DNA of 64,000 nucleotides from Plasmopara viticola. Its lineage: Eukaryota; Oomycota; Peronosporomycetes; Peronosporales; Peronosporaceae. How positions within the stretch are numbered: the stretch's first letter is position 1; the number at the start of each line of letters is the position of its first letter. A program made the translations under genes and the position numbers. Positions 12,501-22,380 of this stretch are shown here, piece after piece. The notes beneath the pieces were generated by a model that ran no database searches, was not told the DNA's origin, and saw only the letters and a program-made list of their open reading frames with translations. Location: contig MBPM02000077.1 of assembly GCA_001695595.3 (NCBI GenBank), positions 186,001 through 250,000 on the forward strand, in the 5' to 3' direction.

Positions 12501-13258
12501 CTAGCACGCCGTGCTAAGCCTTCAAATACTTGGTCGTAGACCTTGCAGTACCACTGCACACGGTGTCGCGTCTGTCGCTTAGTAATCAGCTGCAAACAAG
12601 CCGCTAAGGCGCTTGTTGCCGCCTCTCGAATCTCGACCTTTTGATCGCGTATGGCGCCCCAGATACTTTGAAAAAACGTCGTCAAATTTACATGAAACAA
12701 CGTTGGAGCTGCTTGAGCCAGTTCGCGCAGTACAAAACACGCTGCAAGTCGTCGTTGGCTCAACAGCGCTTCATTTCGAATGGCGTGCGTACCCAGTTGA
12801 CCCTCTTGAAGCCACTCAAAAGCTCGCTTGGCTTCAAAGTCAACAAAACTTGCCACAAGCGTACCACTGACATTAGAAGCGGCTAGTTTCCCCATGGCTG
12901 ACGACGCTGCCAGCAACGCTCTTCTGCTGGTATGAGGCTGTTGCAGAAAGTACCTAAGATAGTTGACAAAGCGAATAAACTGATCTTCGTTCGACACGTC
13001 GATGAGACGCTCGATCGCTAATAGTGCACCGAGTTGGGCACTTTCAGGAGATCCTCGCTGCAATAGTGAGTAGAGCTGGGGAGTGAGTTGGTCTAAAGCC
13101 TTGGCAAAACGCTCAGCGGACAACTGACGACTGAGCGATGCTACAGCCACGTAGAGCTCTGAAACGCGAGCTGCTCGTATCGAAGCATCACTGACGTCTA
13201 TACGTTGCACAAGGGAAACGAGTAGCATTTCAACATGCTCTCGATCCTGAAACTGCAT
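3506..13258 (-). CDS. TOR: TOR (target of rapamycin) serine/threonine kinase, PIKK family
   Basis: This is a single uninterrupted frame of 3250 codons with an ATG at 13256-13258. The product is the catalytic subunit of TOR complexes, which couple nutrient supply to translation and growth at lysosome/vacuole membranes. Domains in order: HEAT-type helical repeats (about residues 1-1500), FAT domain (about 1575-2290), FKBP12-rapamycin-binding helix bundle (about 2405-2510, with ILWHEMWHEGL), PI3K-like kinase (about 2530-2815), and a C-terminal FATC tail ending in CYIGWCPFW. In the kinase, GHEDLRQDE, the catalytic loop GLGDRHPSNL (about 2727) and the metal-binding HIDFGD (about 2746) are intact. 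TOR proteins are usually near 2500 residues. The surplus here is low-complexity sequence: Gly/Ser-rich inserts near 1213-1272, a Gly-Tyr-His stretch near 1915-1935, and a roughly 380-residue Ser-rich, charged insert between kinase and FATC. All key residues look present, so the gene is probably functional. Confidence 0.97.
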   Translation of the reverse strand: MQFQDREHVEMLLVSLVQRIDVSDASIRAARVSELYVAVASLSRQLSAERFAKALDQLTPQLYSLLQRGSPESAQLGALLAIERLIDVSNEDQFIRFVNYLRYFLQQPHTSRRALLAASSAMGKLAASNVSGTLVASFVDFEAKRAFEWLQEGQLGTHAIRNEALLSQRRLAACFVLRELAQAAPTLFHVNLTTFFQSIWGAIRDQKVEIREAATSALAACLQLITKRQTRHRVQWYCKVYDQVFEGLARRASVTGSKLSPTSTHQTLASWECAHGSLLVIGELIANTGRFMVPRFREVCDTVLQYKDAKEKLVSCAVSRLLPQLAEFCPGAFVQYYLDVCVAHLIKRIHEYSAPSSERGVAFLAIGNLALAVGEALLPHLPSILKLVKEALAPHTGTKRKRARNKLFCVQTLTCVANLSQALGPPFEPFLFQDGVLETMMTGGLSDELIDSLAQVVASVPNALPYVQERLLNEISGILRGTPFSLGSGVVCLPANCSGAVGTLSSGSGGELTLDATYYDTTTETPPTKQTAVQALFSSMKRGFTSVDEDLSSDSGALLIKGETGDEIDIILLSLRTLSCFNFSGSFCLMPFVRDCVALYLKNSDARIRKQAVITCSKLLLPSPESPDTAFVSSWRHVKKRGPTGRVIDLVLTQLLQVGISDMDVAVRKSVVESLDARFDELLIQETHLKLIFLFLNDENATIRERAMQLLERLAPHNPAFVMPSLRRVIIQLVTELQHTSDLRMREESTRLLGHLIRGAQQLVDPYVVRILEVLLPILVRGNAPLTMAVLVTLGELALVSRTQIVAYERYLFPLIIHTLQDHSSIEKRQVALQTLGQLVGSTGCVIRPYLASPKLLEIFLSLLYQNVGSPWSLRREAMRTVGILGALDPYKYKLCISRASLCQANEAASIADTSTREDIEKKNDSTPLGVSTSIAGSLTSHYPTLDIDLKALGVSIDLNSFDRKATSDALDEKQQIELQLFTAAPIGTRKIDVTTAPGTFSVNSHSSQPVSGVADVAPGNLSSSFSSSTRRKRQLGSINTSISDDTFDFERTLMDSKLEIDPTELSPASEAYFPTVAIHALLQILREQSLNAYHHGVIQAIMFIFKSLSTQCIPFLKYILPPFLRVLSRGEPRLRDSLFLQLTALTSIVHAHMKPFFPPIMVLALRFWGSHLPQIVRLVEKIAQAAPHEFRTQYFPKLLPKLLEVLQPHFGVSGGTADGDLSGAGTGLSGSTATPNGSGDIVNGTGSGGEHHGQCIDGALGGNSEHVASTYDIAQNGGADGASVGAVAAIQTQVVQSLIVYGDAVEDYVYLVVPALVHLMESLETPLEVKITTIYALARICVVASFEQYAGPRLLQPLARVASQISAKGAFFFSRTSGATAIPVSSGANGSGSTGNGTSGTVAVRITTSKSEATRFSEVMLYALGALVIQLQAEVLSFEPLIQQIIASLPFSHRGNLAMVTNETENGNSSSSPQSMVQRIAQALENLRFGTLVPRTFLNDPAFITPTLRKFSTDSQTQTAASMPSAASPPTNTRLHVNQQNLRRAWEASQRSTKEDWLEWMRRFSIELLRESPSAALRSCCALAQAYNPLARALFNPAFVSCWNELYEQYQDYLVRALETAFQSDTIPAEILQTLLNLAEFMEHDVEALPIDIRELGELAQKCHAYAKALHYKELEFHTSPSTCIEALISINNQLGQPEAAVGILKYAQTHHSRVIQVKETWFEKLQDWRAALALYDRRLQYAQQEAGDNQELDIEVCIGKMRCLEALGKWEELSVQAAQVWAALRSPERSPSQTSVPPPRGRLASVSRGPPSSSGVNNGRSNAGPPRRGSSPHGSSPSLASTGNPSVMSAYRFGDDRGDEAAALRRVAMLGARASWCLSQWDSMAQYVTECATQNDKSNANSTVISRAANSNGHGYGYGYTHGHGIFGADEDVTELSLYESVLAVRHSNFDQAAKLIDATRKTLDTKLGALVGESYSRAYRSMVTLQQLSELEEIVTYKKLRAQISKAEEAARYKRHLMRMWRDRLAGCKRVVDVWQQIMVVRALILGPHEDIDTYLQFASLCRQSGNLPLSLKIFTDALHVHGSAGSKGTGISEMLSMAPASSGASTSFGFGEKDRHRVAFAYLKHLWASGQKQEALVDLHRLVVRISSTSRQRSQPSSGNSGVLSPTQVMMPTKSEEEGLLVKCHLKMAEWQLAVHDQQIEQVPVESVLSSLRLCTELEPRSYKAWHAWALMNFQVVEHSTHSQYISANATASAVAASSSVAPYIAPAIEGFFRSVALGRSRWAANVQQDVLRVLTLWFAHGHRMDVHTALEKGFRSVSIETWLIVIPQLIARIHTPYPRIQKQLHRLLVTVGKQHPHALIYPLSVALKSSVCERQQAAEAIMSTMRTNYVELVDEALLVSRELIRVAILWHEMWHEGLEEASRLYFGEHNVDGMAQILRPLHAMMERGPETLREVSFHGAFGRDLREANEWLLRFLRNRRNESDLNRAWDLYYHVFRRINKQLPQITTLELQVVSPNLLAARNLQLAVPGTYRAGHAIVKIGSFLPTVAVITSKQRPRRITIVGSNGLEYMFLLKGHEDLRQDERVTQLFGLVNALLINDRNTSKKDLKIHRYPVIPLSDNAGIVGWVPHCDTLHQLIRDYREARKILLNIEHRLMLQMAPDYDALTLLEKVEVFQYALENTAGQDLYKVLWLKSENSEVWLDRRTNYTRSLAVMSMVGYILGLGDRHPSNLMLHRFTGTIVHIDFGDCFEVAMDREKYPEKIPFRLTRMLTNAMEVSGIEGNFRFSCESVMAVLRENRHSLMAMLEAFVHDPLINWRLLSATNVQPSSHAGSSVASSVVSSSIVSSAMSMDSESDYESSETSLHGPSEYSALESEVSSQKSSEVPSGKDEIPHCRSDSISIPDQTSNPSATLLDDRNGVRSAGNKVDDAQETSDKQESGKAISAVNQMDKFCDDQDATATISHGEGRPDEKRHHDESTSNPKAPRQVSSSLAAPRPRQEEKDAVDPPLPSSLSSRPMSLSKSIPLPKRKLPPRAPALNRLRDDTIDENEEATTVEKIDYATTNLHAEMSSLAASVSSVGHSSLSRSFSITQAQLQTQSQKQQPRTENGPTTQGERPPLPPSTPLPRIVPTVSTSFVSVTAAAHIPPSSDAVPPSATSNDLHANRSVRERELLSALGPEGIAAPRVALNEKAVAVIRRVQAKLSGRDFEGDGEPLDVSAQVQRLISQATSHENLCQCYIGWCPFW

Positions 13259-13778
13259 TGGATCGAGTAGTCTATACGCAACACTAGAGGCTGAAGATTA
13301 CAAGAGAGAAAGAGAAGAGTCTTGACTTGTAAATGCACTGCTTGAATACAAGGATGAGCGATGAGATCAGGCGTGGAAGACGACAAGTTTCCTCCCTCGC
13401 CAAGGAGCGAGCGCGGAGTGCGGACTCCACGTTGAAAAGGAAATATGAGTGATTTGTAGAAAACAGGGAAATTTTGACAAATCAGAGAGCGAGAGTCACA
13501 TGGTACTTCAAGTAAAGACGGTGGTGAACTATACTAGATAAAGGATGACAGACTATGCGAAGACGCCCAGAACCAAAAAGTGATACCTACACAATATCTG
13601 TCGGATATGCCGACTTATCCTTAAAAAGAACAGGACCTAACTTCGAGGACAAATATATGCACAACCAACGCTGATCGGAACGGGTTGTGACGATAAAACT
13701 TGCATTACGATGCTAGTACCAAGCCACACGGGAAAGAAAGAGTGACAAGTAACCTTTAAAAGGAACCGAAGAGAATAC
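13259..13778. other. Intergenic region between eL34 3' end and TOR start
   Basis: These 520 bp lie between two minus-strand genes and should hold the terminator of eL34 and the promoter of TOR. No further open frame of note is seen. Pyrimidine-rich minus-strand sequence (TTCTCTTTCTCTC-like) lies about 30-60 bp upstream of the TOR ATG, as is common near oomycete transcription starts. No exact Inr/FPR element was assigned. Confidence 0.4.
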
Positions 13779-14225
13779 TTAAGCTGACTTGCTCTTCTTG
13801 AGTTTTTCCATCAGCACTTTCTTGACAATCTTCTGTTCCTCGATCAAAAAGGCACGCACAATGCGTTCACGCACGCACCAAGCGCACTGCGAGCCGCCGT
13901 AAGCACGCGACACGGTGCGATGCGTCTTGCTTACGTTCTTGTACTCCTTTGACTGCAGGTGCTTGATGCCCTTAAGCGACTGCTTGCAGTCACCGCACTT
14001 AGGTCCGGCCGCACGCTTCTTACGGTATTGAGCAACGAGTTTACCACCTTACCATTTAAAATATAGGAACGTCAGGAAATGCAAGCCCTTCAGCGAATTA
14101 TGGCTTTGTTCGCGTTTATAACTGCACCTGTATAACTTACCAGGCGTCTTGACAGCCTTAATACTGTTGGACTTGGTGGCGTACGAGTGCCTGCGGCGGT
14201 AAGTAATGCGCACGTTCTTGACCAT
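13779..14225 (-). CDS. RPL34: 60S ribosomal protein eL34 (L34e), two exons
   Basis: The exons are 14225-14141 and 14047-13779, with a 93-bp intron (14048-14140, GTAAGT donor, AAG acceptor). Splicing gives 354 nt, or 117 residues, the usual eL34 length. The joined junction restores the family signature TPGGKLV across the splice site, which fixes the intron boundaries. The protein starts [17 protein letters not shown], is strongly basic, and keeps the two zinc-ribbon pairs CGDC and CAWC. It ends in a Lys/Ser-rich tail. It is a structural protein of the large ribosomal subunit. The start ATG is at 14223-14225. This gene was missed by simple ORF calling because of the intron. Confidence 0.95.
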
Positions 14226-16799
14226 CGTCGACGCCTTTAGTTCTGGTTTCTATCTCCCCGTTCTGATAGAATGACAACGCAGGTAGTGATTGTGCACCAC
14301 CAACGCCAATCATTTTGGAGCTTTGTAAACCACACCAAATTCAAAAAATCCCAACAACGTGTGGTCCACCTGCAACTATTATTTAAAAATACTGCAATTC
14401 CTTTCTTTTCTAGCATGCCCGCACACAAAAATATGTACAATGCAGGTGTGTTGCGTCCTTATAACTTTTTTGTGCGTGTAACTGCAAGCCATCACTGGAG
14501 TTTATTATGCCCTTTACCGTATGAATTGCCTTAACCTGTAAAGCTTTTATAATGGATCACGTTTAGCATAGCGGCGTTCGTGACAGTCAATTGCGAACTG
14601 CTGAGATATATTGAGCTTTAGGTGGTCCGCTTTATTTGGGGGGTGGTTCCTCGTGCACATGTTTATTAATTTCGATCGAGCGTAGCAGTTTCTAGTGGCA
14701 GTGTCAATAGGCATCGGCCACTACCATCGCCCATTTGTATACGAGGCCCTATGGCCAGTCAATTAAGCTCAATTTTTGCTAAATAGGCAAAAAAGGGCAC
14801 ATGGCGGGAGCCAAAGTCACCAGCTTTCTGTGTTCAACAATTGAGCGAAATGTACCGACTAGTTAATGCAACGGTACCTGCACAAACACCCTCTTCGAGG
14901 ACGACGTGTCGCTCGACAACATGTTTGAGTGTACGCTATAGACTACACTGTATTTGAAAGATGACCACCATCATATAGTGTAGATATACCCCTTACTGTG
15001 ATAAGAACATCTAGCGGCAAGCTATAATAGTAATTAATGATACCAAAAAGGCTGTCGAAGTCTTAATGAAGTTTAGTTCATTGCTTAACAACTATAGCCT
15101 TTAGTTCGAATGTACTTTAGCGATGTTTTCGCACGTAGCCGCTCTTAAAAATGGGCTACATGAACCTAATCTGTGGTAATTCAATTGCTTGACATAAGTA
15201 ATGTGATGTGTCGAACAATGATTAGAAGAAGTACTTAGTACCGGAAAACCAGAAAACAGTACATAGTATAATAACCAAGTAGGAAGGACTATGTTAGATA
15301 TTGGTTGTTGGATCTTTTAATCAAAAAGGCCCACTTTACTTGGTAGCACTTTTTGACAATCTACAACTACGTCCATAGACACATCCTTTGCGAAGACAGT
15401 GCAGTATACTAGTTTGCCGCAGGGCATTTGTGACAGGCTAAATTTACTTGGTCTCGAGACGTGCAATGTTGGACCGCAAAAGGATCGGTGTGCGCCTCGA
15501 AAATTCCTCTAAGGCATTTTATACATAAAAAAACAGAATCGTTTGCGTCGATGACGCCGCACCCAAAGCGGACGTCTTGCCCAAATATGATGCTGCTCAC
15601 GGTGAGCGTGAAGATTTTTAAACAGAATGCGAAAATGATCTCCTACTTCGGATAAACGAGCCATGACACTCTTCTTGCGGAAGGAGCAACAGGAAAATTC
15701 TAGTTATCTTAGAACTCTAAAACTTGTTACGCAAATAGGTATTTCACATGTATTATACCAAAATTGAGCCGAAATGTCAGCTGACTAAGGTCTTTTCGCC
15801 ACCCGGCCATGTGTGCCGTGTGTGCTCGCGAATTTTTGCAGCCCCCCGCATAATAAGGGATTTCTGGACTTTGTTCAGGAGTTGCGAACGCGTGCTGGCT
15901 GGAATGTCCGCAATTTTTTCTCAAAAAAAGCGGCTTATATCGTTTTTGCATGGATTGGTCTCAGGCGCGGAACGGATGGAGGAAATCTATGTGAACCGGT
16001 CATTTCCAAGAGACCGTGAAAGTGGAATGACTTTCAAATTTAACTTACAGGAAACACAAGAGGGAAAGTTTCGTGGGACAAAAGGGTCAGTCTTCATGGA
16101 GCTAAGCTTCGCAAAAAGGAAAAGATGGATGACCGGGCTGTCGAGTAGTGCTAACACGTCCGTCAAATGCTCATCGTTGAAGATACCCGCCATTTGCGGT
16201 CTTATTGTCCTCTGTACCAAGCGCTTCAAGAATTGAAGAGTCATAAGCCCATGATCAACAAGCCATCTGGTATGCCTTGAGAAAACAGCATTCTCTGGTC
16301 GGTGCAAGGTGGCCTGCTGGAGAAGAACACAGCTTTGTCGAGTCGAACAGAAGAACGTAAGGTCGGCAGGAAAGGAACCAAAGAGCTCCGAGCTTTATAA
16401 CACGGATCTTGCTTGCAAGTCTGACTTTATAGAGCCTTGGAAGGATTTATTTAACCGTGGGGTGGTATGCCGTTACGGTCGATGCTTTATGAAAAAGGAA
16501 GTCGTCCGTATGCTGAGGCTCTAAAAGTACACCAACATCACAGTGTCACAGAAAGCAAAGCGACAGGACAACAAACATTGTACATAAGGTCTCGATGTAA
16601 ATAAGTGCTATGCATCTTAATTTAATTGCGTCGGGCGCTGTTTATTCTTGCACCTCCGACTTGTAACGGACTAAATTGCCACAAACAGTAGGTTAAATAC
16701 ATTTACTATTTTCCCAGCAGGGCTTCGTAAGTCATAAACTCTACTTGGGATCACAATCGTTAATGGCGCGTGATAAGTCCGAAAAATTCAGAAATGAAG
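14226..16799. other. Gene-poor, decayed repeat-like DNA
   Basis: No intact gene is visible. Two overlapping plus-strand frames (15748-16236 and 15813-16019) and a minus-strand frame (15987-16307) are open, but none is recognisable. The block at 15.75-16.55 kb directly precedes the Gypsy pol remnant and could be its worn gag region. That is inferred from position only. Confidence 0.35.
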
Positions 16800-19100
16800 A
16801 TTGATGGTGCCAAAGATAGAGTCCAGAGCTATACTTAAAGAATGCAGCAGTATGGGTACCGCGAGCAGATTGGCGCGTAACCCTTCAAGTCAGGTTTGTC
16901 GTACGCAGCGTTGGCTTCATGTCCGGCGTGACACGGCAGACCTGAAGCTGAGGTATCTGGAGAGCTGCTCTTCTGATGCACGTGGTACGACACACTTTTC
17001 GATAACTTAAGACTCTGATGAGCTTAACTTTTTACTTGACGTCGGTGCGAGCGTCAATGTGGCGATGTTACATCGTGGCCGGACAGATTTATCGCATAAA
17101 GTCTCGTCGAAATCGTCTATCTCGTCAAGAAGAAGTCGGCGATGCATGGCGCTCATTGAGTCGTGCAGAGCGTCTCTTCTTGGACGGTGATGATCTAAGG
17201 CAAGCATGTCGGTAATTTACGACAACGCTTGGCTATATTCCCATACCAAGGGGTTACCTGCACGGTCAATAACAATATGCCTAGATCCAGTTAAATCGGT
17301 GATTGTTCTGCTTAAGCTGGACGAGATGTCCATGGCAAAGCTCGAAGAGGGTGGAATGACCACTACATCGGCAATGTATCGGCACTAAACCTGAAGAAGA
17401 GATCAACCAGTCGTCACTATTAGATGAAGAAGTCTCGAAAGCGATTAAGAAGGCACTCGGTGTATATAGCGGTTCATCGATATCAAATGATCCATCAGAC
17501 CCTGGATTGTGCATTGAAAAAGAGATACTGGGATGTGATCAAATAAGGTTTAGCCTCAGGCGCTACCATTTGACAGAGGCGTATGTCATGATGTTGACTT
17601 GGCTCCAAAAGCCAAATACTGTGTGATACGGTAGTGGCACTCTGTGTGATGTCATCGACACATTAACAAATGCAAAGCACCCGGAAAAATGTTTCAAACG
17701 AGTATCTTACGCCGATACACTGTGTCGAAAAGCCAAATGGCAAGTAGCGCCTTGCACAGGACTGCAATAAGCTAATTATCCCGGCGCAGTCGTCGATTCA
17801 CGGAAAGGATGTGTTGCAAACCAACACAGCGTGCTTGACTTAGTTTGCGGGTAATATAATTCCCCCATGCGAGATAGTAAGACACTGTTAACAGCGATCA
17901 ATACTCCGAGCGGTGTAGTTGGTCATGCCCAGATGTTTTGACGTGTAATCACGCAAATGTTCAAAGTCTTGGACGGCGTACGTTATACGTGGTCTATTTC
18001 AAAGCTTATAGTTGTGAGCTAGAAGAGGGACGTACCGCAAACTTGCTAGTACTGCTTAAGTGCATGCGCATGAACAAGCTTCACGCTAATGCACATCGGT
18101 GCATCTTTGGTGCAATAAATGTCCCCTTTAAAGGGTGCTAAAAAATGAATTTCGGCCATTGTGGATCGAACGACCTCGCTTAATAGGAAGGACTTCCAAA
18201 GAGAATCTCGACCTTGCCACTCTTTACGTAAGTATAGTGCAAAATACGCATACGTGACGAGGCCACTGTTCAATCTCCAAAGAAGACGCAGTATGGATGT
18301 GAAGAGCCAGCCAACAAAAAGTGCTAGGTAAAGTCGAGATAAGCATTCTCTCGACGCCAACTTTATTCTTGTAAGATCTCGATAGACCAATTAGTGTCAA
18401 CTGTTACACGCCGAATTTAACTATCGGCACCATACTGCTGCAAGCAGACATTCAGGGTCAATATTGGGCAATCGTGTTTTTATCGCGGCAGTCTTGAGCT
18501 GGCAAGAAGCACTTCTCAGTAAGTGACAAAGAACTACTAGAGTATGATCTTGTCAAGTGTATACTTTACCGAATAGGTTCTAAGCCATCCGTGATCAAAA
18601 GAGTTTATGCGTCACTACGCGCTGTGACAAGGGCGCCTCACGTCTCACTAATAGTTTCGAGACGGCTCTACTTTGTGCTAAGCATGATATCGAGGAAAAA
18701 AACAAGCCATAAAAGCTAGACGCTTTGGCTGATGCGTTGCTTCGTCGCCTAGACTTAAGTCACAATCGCAAATTCTTTTATGTCAAGTCTATCCCTTGGC
18801 GCGTACACGTGAGATGTTACATGCATAACTCTCTTAAAGGCTTTATGGAGTGATAAAACAGGAACTCGAGCAAAAAGTTACCAACGCGGAGTTACATTTG
18901 TTCTATATCGAAACTGGGCGGCTGTATTGCAGTGCTGATGAAGACGTAAAGTTATTCTTCAAAATGAAGAAGTTGACGACCATTTGCTCTAACAGGCTCA
19001 CAGTAAATTGCTTGGCAGTAATATCGTTGGAGAGAGCACATATGGCTTGGTAAGCGCCAACGTTTGGCACTATAAATGATAGAAGTAGGCCTGCACGCAT
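16800..19100 (+). mobile_element. Decayed Ty3/Gypsy LTR retrotransposon (pol region)
   Basis: Short similarity blocks in different plus-strand frames appear in the order expected for a Gypsy polyprotein: an aspartic-protease-like patch, reverse transcriptase, RNase H, then the zinc-binding start of the integrase. Many stops and frameshifts separate them, so the element is dead and old. I could not delimit LTRs. The dispersed repeat at about 19.63-20.06 kb may belong to the same element, but this is unproven. Confidence 0.8.
17013..19080 (+). pseudogene. Gypsy pol polyprotein remnant (PR-RT-RNaseH-INT zinc finger)
   Basis: The protease patch NFLLDVGASVNVAM (about 17028-17070) has DVGAS where active copies have D[ST]GA. 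The reverse transcriptase start LPFDRGVCHDVDLAPKAKYC (about 17565-17625) matches the conserved 'HDIDL.PG.KYC' region. Further RT is seen as NKLHANAHRCIFGA (about 18072-18114), the palm/thumb segment after the active-site hairpin. The catalytic YxDD itself is not preserved. RNase H-like segments follow at about 18150-18770, including SFQSRQ-like, SDKELLEYDLVK and a LADALxRR-like block. A patch at 18850-19055 fits the integrase H2C2 region. Frames change repeatedly and in-frame stops are frequent. Confidence 0.75.
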
Positions 19101-19629
19101 GTGCACACATGCAAATTGTGCCAGTGGATGCAGCCCTCGCCGAATGCGACCACTTTAATGGAAACGTTTTCGATGCCATTGCACTCTTAGTCCTCTTAAG
19201 CTCGGCCTGCCAACAAGATTAGGTAATTAGCACTGGTGATGTTGTCGTTGTGGGTCGATTAAGCAAAAATGGCTCAATTAGCGGCTTTCTCGGGTACAGT
19301 CGGCTATGTCGAAAAGAAGCGCTATTTCTTAAACACGATTCTAGATAACATGGATTTCCAGGATCAATTGCTTTGTAAAGAAATACTTTTAAGTGTTTAG
19401 AACTAGGCTCGATCGTGTCATTAGTTGCTAAGTAGGCCATACGCAGATCGTTGATAAGACAAATCGAGAAAGTTGCGTTGTCAAAGCTGCATTCGCAGAA
19501 TGCGCCTGGCCGAGGGCATGGAAACGATCGCTTAAAATACACCAAACGATTTCGTCGATGCTAAATACACGCCGCTCTACGGAAATGGGAATCCATGTTT
19601 TGCGCGCTCTTTAAACGCCACTTTGTCGA

Positions 19630-20061
19630 GGTAGTTGGCGTGCTCTCTGCTGACCACCAACGTTTTCATTAGTTGTCGTGCTTGTCGACAAGCATTTGGT
19701 CGATCCATCTCGCAGTGAGCATGCGTGTGTAGTCTACCCCCTTACTTATGATATTTAAAGTTTTTAAGTTTGGTTGAAGCTTTTTTGGCTTAACTTAAGC
19801 GAATGCCATCCATTGTCCTTCTTATCACGTTCAACCAACTTACTTCAAAGTCTGATGTAAAAGAAAGCTTATTTTGTGTATCTAGGAATATAGTCTTTGC
19901 GCCTCTGAGATCAATCGAACGCCCCACGCCGGCGGCTACAATTCCGGATGAGCTTATCCCTTCTGCCATTTCACAAGCAAACACATCTCAAAAGAGCTGT
20001 CGAAATATTTACGCTTTGCTTAGAGTAGATGAGCGATAACATGAAGTAAATCCGTCGCTTA
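19630..20061 (+). repeat. Dispersed repeat, copy 1
   Basis: This block is clearly related along most of its length to 41970-42385. Shared stretches include the start (GGCGTGCT.TCTGCT), CTTGTCGACAAGCATT, TCGATCCATCT, GTCTTTGCGCCTCT, AAGAGCTGTC and the end (AACTCGTCGCTT-like). The two copies are heavily diverged, with several indels. It starts about 530 bp after the last recognisable part of the Gypsy pol remnant, so it could be an LTR or integrase-to-LTR section. One frame reads VVVLVDKH, reminiscent of an integrase core, but this is too weak to rely on. Confidence 0.55.
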
Positions 20062-22380
20062 TTCTCACTTTGCGTGATTTGCATCTTAACATGCGTTCGA
20101 ATCGTTATCGGAGCTTTTTTGCAAGCAATCAGACCGACGTTTGTTATAGGCCTCTAAAGTGGACACTGCTTGGCAACAGAGCAACTTGATTGCGTATTAG
20201 CTCTGAAAATCTTCCTTAATTTAGTGCTCTGTACAACTCACGTCAATGAAAGATTGCGATATGTGATATGAGGTAATAATCTGAGCTAATATTACATTCT
20301 TTAGAGTACCACTGTCTGGTCCTAAAACCTGGTTTTCTGACCAATATAATAAAACATTTGATTGTCTGTTGGCAAAGTAACATTAAGCTCGGTCCTTTAA
20401 GTTATAGTGGAAAACGATGGCAGCTTAAATCGTAATGTAGTTCCAGATTATCTGGGTTCCAGGTCTGACAAGTCTTCACATCCTCGGTCACTCACTTATC
20501 CTTGTGAAGATCGAGAAACCTACCTGCTAATTTGAGCTTCATGTGCCTCTAGAAGTATATCTTATGTAAGGTCTTTTATTTGGCGACTCGAGCTAGATCA
20601 TCCTACACTGACAGAACAATGTTCCCTCACTTAAGCGATTGCATTGATCCTCCGACTTCGTCAACTTTGCTTGCAACGGTAAATTGCATTTAAGACTGTA
20701 GATTGATATTCGTTTCGTATGCCAGACAAATCCGTTCGTCGATAGAGCTTTCAGCCCTTCTGATATAAATCAACTTACTATCTGGCCTATGCAAAAGTTG
20801 TAGATCAGCACATTGAGCTTGTCGCGGTTGTATTCAACGCGGAAATCATATAGCGTACAAAATGACAATCATCTGTCCATCCTTTGAGACAATAGGGCAA
20901 ATTCGTCTTCCAGAACAAATGGGCTGAATTACTACAAACGGTTTTGAGTCATAAATATCCACTCGGATCTTGACCAGTGCGTATTTCTTGTCAGGTAAAT
21001 CCCTCTAACGACGAACCTCTAGCAGCCTGGTTGGCACGAAATGACTTGCTTATGTTCGTCCTCACCAAGCTGCAGCGGCGCAAACGCCGTTACACGCCTA
21101 CATGAAGCGAGGACAAGTTTCTGCTTAACGCTCTGTTTGATGCTACAAAAAGCATACTAGTGCGAGCTCTCACACTGTAAATAGATGACCAGGCCTGACT
21201 TCTTCTTTCATCTTTGAAACCATGATGTAGGCCTAGCTGAGTGAGCTTTCACTTCCTCTAGGCCTACTTAAATTTTGACTCGTATAGACCAAGCAATTTT
21301 GAAGTCCCGGTGTTGGAAGAGTGTCATGTTACACGATTTTATTGTGTGTCACGCAAGCTGACAAATTATATCATATTGTGTGCCATTTATCATGTGACGA
21401 CTTAGAACTAGCAAAATGGCGCTGCTACGTACTAATGAGTTAAGAAAAAATGTCATTTCATGGTCTCACGATCACTGATTAGTGCGTATTAGCAAAATTG
21501 CTGTGCCAAATAATATTTGTAATCTCTTTACCCTCCGAATAACGCTCTGTCCACGTACAAAATATAGAAAATACTAGAATTACGTTGAGCGTCGGTTTTA
21601 TTACAGATACTAAGTATTAAAAGCAGTCACATAGCAGTCTGCAACCCGTATTGTTTTTAAAAAGAGGACATAGGTCAGAGTCTATTTCTTTGAGAAAACA
21701 GCTACAACTGCCTTTCTGCAGCTTTAAAGAAGCTCACTTTTAGAGACTATCAAGGCCTCGTGAGGCAAAAAAAATCACGAACTATATATCAACGTCGATA
21801 AATGTAACTTTGCGGTCGAGTGGACTAAAATTTCTGGCTAATTAGTAAGAGGCCATGAAATTATTTCAGTACTTCCTCTCCATCTGGCATCACCCTTGTG
21901 ACTTTGTTCACTGCTGAACATCTATCAGAAAGAGCTGAATGCCCCTCACAACACATTGTAAAACTTGGCTTTCATGCTGTTGAGCCACCTTTTTGACCGC
22001 ACTTAGTGCATCGTCTGAGGCTGGAGTACACAATTTATTTAAGACATGCATTAAGGTCACAGGTTTCAGTTTTCACATGTCATCCCGGCGTAAGTACGCT
22101 AACTGTCGGATGACAACTCGGTCATAGAGCACACAACTTTAGCAAGACTTATGTCTAATGATCGGTCAACCCGGTAGCAGAGGGTGAAGGAAATGAGCCC
22201 TTTTTTTTAAACGTTTAAGCCCGACTCGTGAGTTTGTGGCTCGTACAATCAAGCCGGTCTTTAGAAGAAACCTTAGATAGTATCTTACATACACTGCGCT
22301 CACCTGAGTCTGACGCTTACAAGCCCGTGGGTCGCACACGACATGCTTTCGAGTGACTAAGGCTTTTACTGCGCACTTCC
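20062..22380. other. Gene-poor stretch, nothing identified
   Basis: No open frame of note and no recognisable family in either strand. Base composition is AT-rich, like the surrounding transposon debris. Confidence 0.5.

Noticed and set aside
15748..16236. 162-codon ORF as a gene
   Set aside because: There is no recognisable domain, it overlaps ORFs in other frames and strands, and it sits in transposon debris. It could be worn Gag but cannot be supported.
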